The notes beneath the pieces were generated by a model that made no database searches, was not told the origin of the DNA, and saw only the letters and a program-made list of their open reading frames with translations. Position numbers and translations under genes: made by a program. A DNA stretch of 44,448 bases, from NCBI GenBank assembly GCA_024711205.1, contig JANJTH010000135.1:1-44448 (forward strand), in the 5' to 3' direction. The DNA comes from Planctomycetota bacterium (GTDB taxonomy: Bacteria > Planctomycetota > J058). Positions 21,074 to 29,208 of the stretch are shown here, piece by piece; positions within the stretch are counted from its first letter, which is position 1, and every line of letters starts with the position of its first letter.

Positions 21074-21286
21074 GCTCGTTCCGGACGGGCTCCTCGACGG
21101 GCCCCGGCACCGCTCGTTCCGACGGGCGGGCCGCACGCGGGAGCGCGAGCCCCGCCGCAAGGCGCCGCAATCAATGCACTTGCGCGCCTCGCGAGATTCC
21201 TGAAAATCCACCGCAAGGCGCCCGGGGCGGGCCGCGTCCCTGGGAGTGGAAGCCACGACGGCTCCAGAGACACGCCAGGGAGCACC

Positions 21287-22114
21287 ATGATCCGTTCCTT
21301 CATGCAGGGCATGGCCGCCGTGTTGGTGGCCGCCACGATCGCGAGCGCGCAGACGACCGGCGGGCCGGGCGCCGGGACCGGCGCCAACCCGCCCATGGGC
21401 GGCGGCGGCAGCACGACCGGGACCCCGGGGTCGACCCCGGCCCCGACGGACCTCGACCTCCCGCTCGACAAGCCGGCCTACACGGGCGACCCGAACGACC
21501 TGAACCCGCCGCCCGTCACGCCGCCCGACACGCCGGACCCGCGCGACGAGCCGCCCCCCACGATCTACGGCGAGGAGATCACGACCGAGGGCGACACGAT
21601 CTTCTACGTGATCGACATCTCGGGCTCCATGGACTGGGACAACCGGAGCTACACCGACCTCGAGGGCCGGACGCGCAACGGGACCCGCATGGAGCGCGCG
21701 AAGGTCGAGCTGATCCGCTCGATCATGGCGCTCTCCCGGAACTTCAGCTTCAACATCATCGCCTTCGACTGCGGCACCCGGCAGTGGCAGCGGTCCATGC
21801 AGGAGGCGACCGACGGCAACAAGCAGTCGGCCTCGGCGTGGGTCCGCGCGCTGCAGCCGACCGGCGCGACCGGGACGGGCCCGGCCTGCTCGCTCGCCCT
21901 GGGCGCCCGCGAGAACAAGGCCGTCGTGCTCCTGACCGACGGCGCGCCCAACTGCGGGGCGAACAGCATGGACGGGCACCGCTCCATGATCCGCACCGCG
22001 AACCGGCAGGGCGCCACGATCAACGTGTTCGGGATCGCCGCGAGCGGCTCCTACCGCTCCTTCTGCCAGAACGTGGCCGGCGACTCGGGCGGCTCCTACT
22101 TCGACGTCCCGTAG
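21287..22114 (+). CDS. Exported VWA domain protein, copy 2 (tandem paralog of 20199-21014)
   Basis: 275 aa; near-identical DLDLPLDKP.FTGDPNDLNPPPVTPPDTPDPRDEPPPTIYGEEITTEG.TIFYV.DISGSM and C-terminal GATINVFGIAASGSYRSFCQN.AGDSGGSYFDVP. Confidence 0.9.
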   Translation: MIRSFMQGMAAVLVAATIASAQTTGGPGAGTGANPPMGGGGSTTGTPGSTPAPTDLDLPLDKPAYTGDPNDLNPPPVTPPDTPDPRDEPPPTIYGEEITTEGDTIFYVIDISGSMDWDNRSYTDLEGRTRNGTRMERAKVELIRSIMALSRNFSFNIIAFDCGTRQWQRSMQEATDGNKQSASAWVRALQPTGATGTGPACSLALGARENKAVVLLTDGAPNCGANSMDGHRSMIRTANRQGATINVFGIAASGSYRSFCQNVAGDSGGSYFDVP

Positions 22115-22162
22115 TCGGGCCCACGGGCCCGGCTCGACGCGGCCGAGAACCCAACCCTGCGG

Positions 22163-22202
22163 CGCCGGCGCTCCACCGTGGAGCGCCGGCGTCGCGCTTT
22201 TT
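22163..22202 (+). terminator. Rho-independent terminator after VWA copy 2
   Basis: cgccggcgctcca (22163-22175), loop ccg, tggagcgccggcg (22179-22191), then TTTTT at 22198-22202. Confidence 0.85.
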
Positions 22203-22322
22203 GGACCCCGGCGGGCAGCGCCGGGGAAGACGGTCCGGCGCGCGAGGCGCGCGCCTGGGCCGCCCCACGACGGTCTGATAGGGTGTCGCCCGCCCGACGG
22301 GCGCACCGCGGAGGGAGCCGGC

Positions 22323-25300
22323 ATGGCAGACGAGACGATCACGCCAGGGCGCACGAGGCGGCGGGGCTCCATGCTCATCGTCGCGCTCGGGATCCTGACC
22401 CTGCTCTCGGTCCTGGCGCTCACGTTCGTGTCCGTCATGCGGCTCGAGGCCGCGGCGTCCATGAACTACGTCGAGGGCGTCCGGTCGCGCATGATCGCGG
22501 AGGGCGGGCTCGAGCTGGCCATGGCCCAGCTCAAGATCCGGGCGGCCGGCGAGGCCTTCTCGGACCCCAACGTCGACTGGAACTACGCGAACGGCAACTA
22601 CTGGCTCCCGCTCGAGGAGTCGTCGCCCGTCCGCCGGGGCTCCGCCGACGACACGATCGCGCTCAACGACGTCCGCGCGTCCTTCGCGGGGAACATGGGC
22701 GCCTCCTACGCGGGCGGCCTCGACCAGTACAAGGTCAAGGTCGTCGACACGCAGACCCAGTTCAACCTGAACTCCGAGTTCGAGATCATCGACGACCTCG
22801 ACCACACGTACATCCGGTTCCTCGACGCGCTCGGCGTCGCGATCTCGCGGCTGAACCCGCGCGCGCGCGGCGGCGGCACGGGCGGCGGTCGCAACCCCGT
22901 GCTGAACGCCCGCTACCCGCGCGGCTCACCCAACGCCTGGCGCGGCGGCGAGGCGATCTACCGCTTCCGCATCAGCCGGGAGGGCCGGCGCTTCAACAGC
23001 AAGGCCGAGCTGCTCGAGGTCCTCGCCGACGCCGAGGACTACAAGCTCCTGCGCGACTACGTGACCACGCGCTCGTGGTTCGACCCGAACACGGTCCAGC
23101 CCGCGTCCGTCTCGGGCCTCCAGAACAAGCCCTGGTCGGACGTCATGCGCAAGGAGCCGCGCAGCCCGATCAACGTGAACCTGGCCACGACCGAGGTCCT
23201 CGCCGCGAACCTGGCCGGGATCGCCGGGCGCGGGATCTTCCTCTACACGGGCGACTACGACGCGCGCGACCAGCGCACGCAGCGGATCGACGCCGGGACC
23301 GCGTTCGAGTTCGGCGCCCACCGCGAGGAGACGCAGTACGGCACGACCGGCCTCCTCGTCTACATCTCGCCGTTCGGGTTCCAGCCCGGGGCCGCGCAGA
23401 ACGACCCGCCGATCGTCCACGGGGCGATCGAGGTCGCGCGCCTGATCAAGGACCGCCTGCGCGCCGAGGGCCCGTTCAGGAGCTACGCCGAGTGGGAGGC
23501 CTGGGTCGACCTCCGGCTCACCGACTCGCTGATCGAGAACACGCGCGACCCGGACTCGGGCAACTTCGTGTTCCCGCGCGCGTCCGACGCGCGGATCCTG
23601 CTCCTGACCGAGCTCCCGCTCACGGGCACCCCGTCGGACGCCGACGTGAAGCGCCACCCGCGCTTCCGGGCCTGGTTCTACGACGCCGTGCGCGCCATGC
23701 TCAAGGCGAACTTCAACCCGAACGCGCGCACGTCGTCGTTCAACCCCGACGCGACCGCCCACCTCCCGGTCGACAAGGGCGGGCTGCTCTACTTCGCCGA
23801 CCCGATCAACCCGGGCTCGACCGTCTGGCAGCGTCAGACCCTCGAGTGGTGCTTCGCGCCCAAGGGGATCTTCGAGATCACCGCGCTCGGCGAGGTGCTC
23901 GGCCCGCCGCCCGCGGACATCACGAAGGGCACCGAGCGCCAGATGTTCGCCCAGGCCAAGATCATGGGGATCCTCCAGCTCTACGAGACGGAGACCCACA
24001 CGACGCAGCGGCATTTCGAGCGCAACGGCTACGCCTTCCGCGCCGAGCGCGAGCTCGTGAGCAGCCAGCCCGTCCCGCGGATCTACTGGGACCCGCAGGC
24101 GGAGGCCGCCGCGCAGCAGCAGAACCTCGAGCGCGGCCAGGGCCAGTTCCTCGCCGCGAGCGACGAGGAGGGCTACCTGCAGCTCGCGACCCGCACGCAG
24201 ATGGCGAGCGGCGCCGACCCCTCCATGCCGCCCACCTACGACACGGGCGTCGTCGACCTGGGCAACCGGCGCTTCGAGCTCCTCATGCAGGACCGGCGGA
24301 TCGAGAACCCGGGCACGCCCATGGCGACGCACCCCGACCCGCTGATCGCCGACACGTCGGGCGGGCTGCGCAACAACCCGAACCAGGGCACGCCGGCCCA
24401 GGGGCGCCCGGTCAACGGCTACGGCTGGCCGTTCGGGACCGCCCGCCAGGGGATCAACCCGCTGACCCGCTCGGCCACGGCCCAGCAGGCCTGGCGCTGG
24501 GACGTGCTGCGGCCCGACGGCTACCTGAACAGCGAGCTCCGGCCGTCGCACCTGTGGTTCCGCGCGAGCGACCGCAACAGCCAGGCGCTCACGGGCCAGC
24601 CCGACGGGCGCCTCCGCGGGCACTCGTTCGACAACCTGACGGACGGGGGCAACGTCGCCCCGACCCCGCGGGGCGGCGTCGAGCTCTGGTACAAGCCCGA
24701 GTTCGACTGGGCGATCCGCCAGGGGGTCAACGGCGCGAACCTGACCGACATGCCCGACCAGCGCTTCTGCGGGCTCCTCGGCACCTCGCACATCACGCAG
24801 AACATGACGGCCTTCCAGGGCGGGCCGTCGCCCGCGCTCGGCTCCTGGACGCGCGGGACGCAGATGTTCGTGACGCGCAACACGTCGGGCGAGCTGCGGA
24901 TCACGCGGATGTACTTCGAGGTCGTCGGCCCCAACGGCCACCTCCAGGAGGAGCCGCTCGTCGAGGACCCGGCGACGCCGGGCACGCTGATCCGGTTCAG
25001 CGAGTACTACAACCGGGCCGGCACGAACCTGGCCTACGTGTGGCCGCCGAAGGAGCTGCTCAACATCCCGCCCCCCTGGAACAACCTCAAGCTCGCGCGC
25101 CAGGACGTGTGGGTCCCGTTCCAGCAGCTCCGCCCGTGGCGCGCCCACGAGTGGCACCACATCGCGATCTGGTGGGACGACTTCGCGCCCGACATCAAGG
25201 TCTGGCTCGACGGGCGCCCGGCGCCGGTCGTCAAGCGCGCGCCGCCGCTCGGCCCGCGCTACGCCCCGCAGGTCCCGAACCCGGCCGGCCAGGGGCCGCC

Positions 25301-26054
25301 GGTCCCGGCGCCGCAGGGCAACCCGCCCGGGCCCGCCGAGCTGCCGGCGTTCGTGCGCCTGAACCACATCACGGGGCCGACGACCTCGCCCTCGGGCGTG
25401 CCGCAGCCGCAGTACGAGGACTCGGTGTGGCCGAAGGACCAGATCACGATCGGGTCGGTCCGGCGCGAGCAGGCGGCCGCGGGCGGCCTGTTCAAGCACT
25501 TCGCGGGGACCCGCGAGCCGCTGCTCCCGGCGAACGGGACGGTCGACGACGTGCGCTTCTTCGACGGGAGCCGCCAGCCGACCACGAACGTCCCGGCCGA
25601 GCGGTTCGAGATCGGCGAGTGGGCGAACGAGTTCGACCTGTCCGAGCGGTTCCCGAGCACGGGCGGGACGCTCGAGCTCGCGAGCCTCTCCTTCACGGCC
25701 TACCTGCCGCGCGCGCACGCGGCGCAGACCTTCCCGAACGGGGCCGGGTCCGTCGTCGTCGAGTTCCGCGTCGTCGCGGCCGGGCAGTCCTGGGCCGCGC
25801 CCAAGCACCAGTTCCCGCACTGGGTCGCCGTGTTCGACAACGTGCGGACCGGGCGCTGCTCGATCGACCTGAAGGACGACGCGGGCGCGCCGATCCGGAT
25901 CGAGCGCACCGACCGGCTGATGTACCGGGTCGAGATGGCGCCCGCGAGCTCGGCGAACAACTACCCGATCGCCTCGCCCGTGCTCGACGACGTGTCCCTC
26001 GTGTTCCGCCTCCCCTCCCCCGTCGTGCTCCTCAAGGAGCGGGTGAACGACTGA
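22323..26054 (+). CDS. Very large GspK-like minor pseudopilin with LamG/concanavalin-like C-terminal region
   Basis: N-terminus RTRRRGSMLIVALGILTLLSVLALTFVSVMRLEAAASMNYVEGVRSRMIAEGGLELAMAQLKI (prepilin-like helix); SPINVNLATTEVLAANLAGIAGR (GspK helix-hairpin-helix-like); C-terminal RPWRAHEWHHIAIWWDDFAPDIKVWLDGRPAPV and GTVDDVRFFDGSRQ (LamG-like). 1243 aa. Confidence 0.75.
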   Translation: MADETITPGRTRRRGSMLIVALGILTLLSVLALTFVSVMRLEAAASMNYVEGVRSRMIAEGGLELAMAQLKIRAAGEAFSDPNVDWNYANGNYWLPLEESSPVRRGSADDTIALNDVRASFAGNMGASYAGGLDQYKVKVVDTQTQFNLNSEFEIIDDLDHTYIRFLDALGVAISRLNPRARGGGTGGGRNPVLNARYPRGSPNAWRGGEAIYRFRISREGRRFNSKAELLEVLADAEDYKLLRDYVTTRSWFDPNTVQPASVSGLQNKPWSDVMRKEPRSPINVNLATTEVLAANLAGIAGRGIFLYTGDYDARDQRTQRIDAGTAFEFGAHREETQYGTTGLLVYISPFGFQPGAAQNDPPIVHGAIEVARLIKDRLRAEGPFRSYAEWEAWVDLRLTDSLIENTRDPDSGNFVFPRASDARILLLTELPLTGTPSDADVKRHPRFRAWFYDAVRAMLKANFNPNARTSSFNPDATAHLPVDKGGLLYFADPINPGSTVWQRQTLEWCFAPKGIFEITALGEVLGPPPADITKGTERQMFAQAKIMGILQLYETETHTTQRHFERNGYAFRAERELVSSQPVPRIYWDPQAEAAAQQQNLERGQGQFLAASDEEGYLQLATRTQMASGADPSMPPTYDTGVVDLGNRRFELLMQDRRIENPGTPMATHPDPLIADTSGGLRNNPNQGTPAQGRPVNGYGWPFGTARQGINPLTRSATAQQAWRWDVLRPDGYLNSELRPSHLWFRASDRNSQALTGQPDGRLRGHSFDNLTDGGNVAPTPRGGVELWYKPEFDWAIRQGVNGANLTDMPDQRFCGLLGTSHITQNMTAFQGGPSPALGSWTRGTQMFVTRNTSGELRITRMYFEVVGPNGHLQEEPLVEDPATPGTLIRFSEYYNRAGTNLAYVWPPKELLNIPPPWNNLKLARQDVWVPFQQLRPWRAHEWHHIAIWWDDFAPDIKVWLDGRPAPVVKRAPPLGPRYAPQVPNPAGQGPPVPAPQGNPPGPAELPAFVRLNHITGPTTSPSGVPQPQYEDSVWPKDQITIGSVRREQAAAGGLFKHFAGTREPLLPANGTVDDVRFFDGSRQPTTNVPAERFEIGEWANEFDLSERFPSTGGTLELASLSFTAYLPRAHAAQTFPNGAGSVVVEFRVVAAGQSWAAPKHQFPHWVAVFDNVRTGRCSIDLKDDAGAPIRIERTDRLMYRVEMAPASSANNYPIASPVLDDVSLVFRLPSPVVLLKERVND

Positions 26055-27529
26055 TGCGCCACCACGACCGCACCCCCCGCGCCCTCGCCGTCGCCCTCGC
26101 CGCCGCGCTCGCGGCGGTCGCGGGGCCCTCCGGGCCCGCGGCCGCGCAGGACACGGCGCCCGTCCTGCGCGAGCTCCAGTTCAGCACCGGCACCCGCACG
26201 ACGCGGGCCCCGAACGGGGCCGTGCTCGTCGCGCTCGGGCGGAACCTGCACCAGTGCAAGGACGACAAGTGCCGCCACGACGAGGTCGAGGTGAAGATCG
26301 GCTCGACGAGCTGCATGGTCCTCAGCTCCACGTTCGACGCGATCGTGTTCTCCGTGCCCAACTACGACTGCCCCCCGGGCAAGCGGAAGGTCACCGTCAC
26401 GATCCGCGGGCGCGGCAAGGCCGAGCTCGACCTCGAGGTCGTCGACCCGACCAAGTGGCAGAACGAGGACGTCGCGCAGCGCGAGAAGGCGGCCGAGACG
26501 GGCGAGCTCGGTGGCGCCGGGGCGCGCGCCCCCGACGCCGAGGAGCGGATCCGCGACACGTTCAAGATCACGCGCTTCGAGCTGAAGCGCGACGCGGCCG
26601 GCTCCCGGTTCGAGGTCGACGCGACGACCGGGCAGCTCCCCGACGGGCTCACGATGAACGTCGTGCTCGCGTTCAACGACCGCGAGATCGAGCCCTTCAA
26701 GGCCCGGGTCCAGAACAAGCAGATCCGGGTCACCTTCGGCCCCTACACGCAGGAGCTCCTGAGCGGCAACTACTCGGTGAACCTGCTGTTCGAGCTGGGC
26801 AAGCAGCCGCGGGTCGTCGCGCGCAACTTCCTGCGGAGCCTCAAGCCCGAGGAGGCGCAGGTCTACGACCGGATCCACAAGCGCGAGTACCTGACCCACG
26901 GCACCGACGACGACGTGAAGCAGCAGCGCGCCGCGCTCCAGGCCCACTACAAGGGCCTGTGCGAGGACGCGGTGAAGCTGATCGACGACGTGGAGCGGGC
27001 CTTCGCCTCGGGCTCGCGCCAGTTCTTCCGCGACCCGGCCAAGGGCTCGGTGAACGAGGAGGAGTTCTCGGCCTGGGTCCAGCGCATGAGCCTCGCGACG
27101 ACGCCCGACGCGCTCGCGAAGGTCAAGAACGACTACCGCTTCTCGACCCGCGGCGGGCACTTCCGGCCCGACGAGTACAAGACCTGGGCGACCGACACGC
27201 TCGTCCCGGGCCTGCAGGGCCTGTTCCAGAAGCACCGCGACTTCCGGCAGGGGTACATCGCGTCGCTCGACCCGAAGGCCGAGATGCTCGGCGACTACAT
27301 GGTCTCGGTGATCTTCGAGCTGTTCAAGGAGTACACGCGCGTGCTCTACGAGCGGGCCAAGATCGAGGTGCCCGAGGAGCTGCGGGCGACCCCGGTCGAC
27401 CCGATCGCGGCCCCCTCGATCTCGCGCAAGTTCTTCGACGCGCAGCGCCGCCTGCTCCTCCGCACGGTCGGCCTCGGCAACCTCGTCGGCGACCCGCTGC
27501 CCGGCGAGGAGGTCCCCGGCAAGCAGTAG
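26054..27529 (+). CDS. Exported IPT/TIG-like domain protein, copy 1
   Basis: 491 aa; signal peptide ending GPAAAQDTA; PVLRELQFSTGTRTTRAPNGAVLVALGRNLHQCKDDKCRHDEVEVKIGSTSCMVLSSTFDAIVFSVPNYDCPPGKRKVTVTIRGRGKAELDLEVVDPTKW. Start codon overlaps the pseudopilin stop (TGATG). Confidence 0.75.
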   Translation: MRHHDRTPRALAVALAAALAAVAGPSGPAAAQDTAPVLRELQFSTGTRTTRAPNGAVLVALGRNLHQCKDDKCRHDEVEVKIGSTSCMVLSSTFDAIVFSVPNYDCPPGKRKVTVTIRGRGKAELDLEVVDPTKWQNEDVAQREKAAETGELGGAGARAPDAEERIRDTFKITRFELKRDAAGSRFEVDATTGQLPDGLTMNVVLAFNDREIEPFKARVQNKQIRVTFGPYTQELLSGNYSVNLLFELGKQPRVVARNFLRSLKPEEAQVYDRIHKREYLTHGTDDDVKQQRAALQAHYKGLCEDAVKLIDDVERAFASGSRQFFRDPAKGSVNEEEFSAWVQRMSLATTPDALAKVKNDYRFSTRGGHFRPDEYKTWATDTLVPGLQGLFQKHRDFRQGYIASLDPKAEMLGDYMVSVIFELFKEYTRVLYERAKIEVPEELRATPVDPIAAPSISRKFFDAQRRLLLRTVGLGNLVGDPLPGEEVPGKQ

Positions 27530-27616
27530 GGCGCGCACGCGGCGCGCCCGGCCGCTCGCCGGGGTGCCGCGGGGCGCTCCAGGCTGGGCGCGGAGTCCTC
27601 GCGGGAGGGCTGGATC

Positions 27617-29095
27617 ATGCGACGACCGCCGTCGGCTCCATGGGGCCCAGGACCTCTTCCGAGGCTCCGCCGGGTGGCCGCGATCGGGCTGGCGTTCGTC
27701 GCGCTCGCGGCCTGCGCCGGGGCGGAGGAGCCGCCGCCCGTCCTGCACGAGCTTCAGTTCAGCTCCGGAACCCGAACGACCCGCGCCCCGAACGGGGCGG
27801 TGCTCGTGGCGCTGGGGCGGAATCTGCACCAACGCAAGGACGATGCGTGTCGCCACGACGAGGTCGAGGTGAGGCTCGGCTCGGCGAGCTGCATGGTCCT
27901 CGGCTCGACGTCCGACGCGATCGTGTTCCTGGTCCCACGGGACGATTGCCCTCCGGGCAGGGGTCGGCTCAGGGTCACGATCCGGGGGCGGGGCACGGCC
28001 ACGCTGGACCTGGAGGTCGTCGACCCGACCCGCTGGCAGGACGAGAGCCGGACGGGGCGCGCCCTCGGACCGAAGCCCGACGAGCGCCCGTTCTGGGTCC
28101 TCTGCGCCCGTTGCCGCGAGGCGCACGAGCCGTGCGTCGAGTACGTCTGGCGCGGCGGCCCACTTCGGCTCCGGCGCTTCGCGCTCGACCGCGACGCGCA
28201 GGGCCTGGCGCGGTTCGAGGCCCTCGCCCAGACCCTGCACCTGCCCGAGGGCGCGACGGTCCGCATGGCCCTGGGGCTCGGCGCCGTGGAGCTCGAGGCG
28301 CGCAAGGTGACCGTGGCGAACGGCGAGATGCGGGCGACCTTCGGCCCGTACGGGCGACCGCTCCCCAGCGGCACCTATGCGCTCGAGGTCACGTTCGAGC
28401 TGGCGGAGCAGCGGCCGGAGCTCGCGCGCGAGCTCCGGCAGGCCTCGGGTGTCGACCCGGCCGTCTTCGAGCGGCTGCAGGTCGGCGTGACCCTCCAGCT
28501 CGGCCACGACGACGAGATCGGCGCGCTCCACGCCCGGGTGCTTGCGCTCGTCCAGGCGCACCGCGCGGAGATCGAGCGGATCGTCGCGGCGCTCGAAGGT
28601 GGCTTCGGCGCCACCGCGCGGCGACTGCTCCGCGACCCCGTGACCGGCGCCCAGGACCAGGCGGGCCACGCGGCCTGGCTCGAGCGCGTGGCGCCCGGGG
28701 AGCTGCCCGAGGGCGAGATCGCCCCGTCCTTCGCCACCCCCGAGGGAGCGCTCGCGGCGAAGGAGCTGGAGGCCTGGGCCACCGGGCTGGAGCGCGCGCT
28801 GTGGCGCGCCGCCGTCCGGCTCGACGACCTCCACCGCGCCTGGGCCGTCCCGCCAGCCCCCGAGGTCGCGCGCCTCGGGCGGGCGCTCCGCGCCGACGCC
28901 GAGGCCCTGCTCCATGCGCGGGTCCTGGCGCTCTGCGGCCGGGCCGGGGTCCCGGTCCCCGACGCGCTCCGGCGTCGCACGGACGAGGCCGGCGAAGGGA
29001 CCACGGGCAGCGGTGCCGTCGTCCGCGCGCGCCTCGACGGGCACCTCCGCGCGCTCGAGCTGGCCGTCCAGCGCGAGCTCCGGCGCGCGGAGTAG
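27617..29095 (+). CDS. IPT/TIG-like domain protein, copy 2; putative lipoprotein, paralog of 26054-27529
   Basis: N-terminal RRVAAIGLAFVALAACAGAEE (lipobox-like LAAC); PVLHELQFSSGTRTTRAPNGAVLVALGRNLHQRKDDACRHDEVEVRLGSASCMVLGSTSDAIVFLVPRDDCPPG closely matches copy 1. Confidence 0.75.
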   Translation: MRRPPSAPWGPGPLPRLRRVAAIGLAFVALAACAGAEEPPPVLHELQFSSGTRTTRAPNGAVLVALGRNLHQRKDDACRHDEVEVRLGSASCMVLGSTSDAIVFLVPRDDCPPGRGRLRVTIRGRGTATLDLEVVDPTRWQDESRTGRALGPKPDERPFWVLCARCREAHEPCVEYVWRGGPLRLRRFALDRDAQGLARFEALAQTLHLPEGATVRMALGLGAVELEARKVTVANGEMRATFGPYGRPLPSGTYALEVTFELAEQRPELARELRQASGVDPAVFERLQVGVTLQLGHDDEIGALHARVLALVQAHRAEIERIVAALEGGFGATARRLLRDPVTGAQDQAGHAAWLERVAPGELPEGEIAPSFATPEGALAAKELEAWATGLERALWRAAVRLDDLHRAWAVPPAPEVARLGRALRADAEALLHARVLALCGRAGVPVPDALRRRTDEAGEGTTGSGAVVRARLDGHLRALELAVQRELRRAE

Positions 29096-29208
29096 CGCTG
29101 GGCACGGCGACCGGGGGTGCCCACGCGGCGCCCGAGCCCCGACGTGCCGACCGGCCCGTCGGCGAGGAGCGCGAGCAGCCAGTCGGCGCCTTGCGCGCGA
29201 GCGCGACC

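Noticed and set aside
22926-25820. 964-aa minus-strand ORF antisense to the pseudopilin gene
   Set aside because: R/L/V/E-rich artefact; the plus strand carries recognisable GspK and LamG-like motifs.
29099-29123. tgggcac...gtgccca hairpin after the second IPT-like gene
   Set aside because: Only a 7-bp stem, no T-tract; plausible terminator but too weak to list as a feature.
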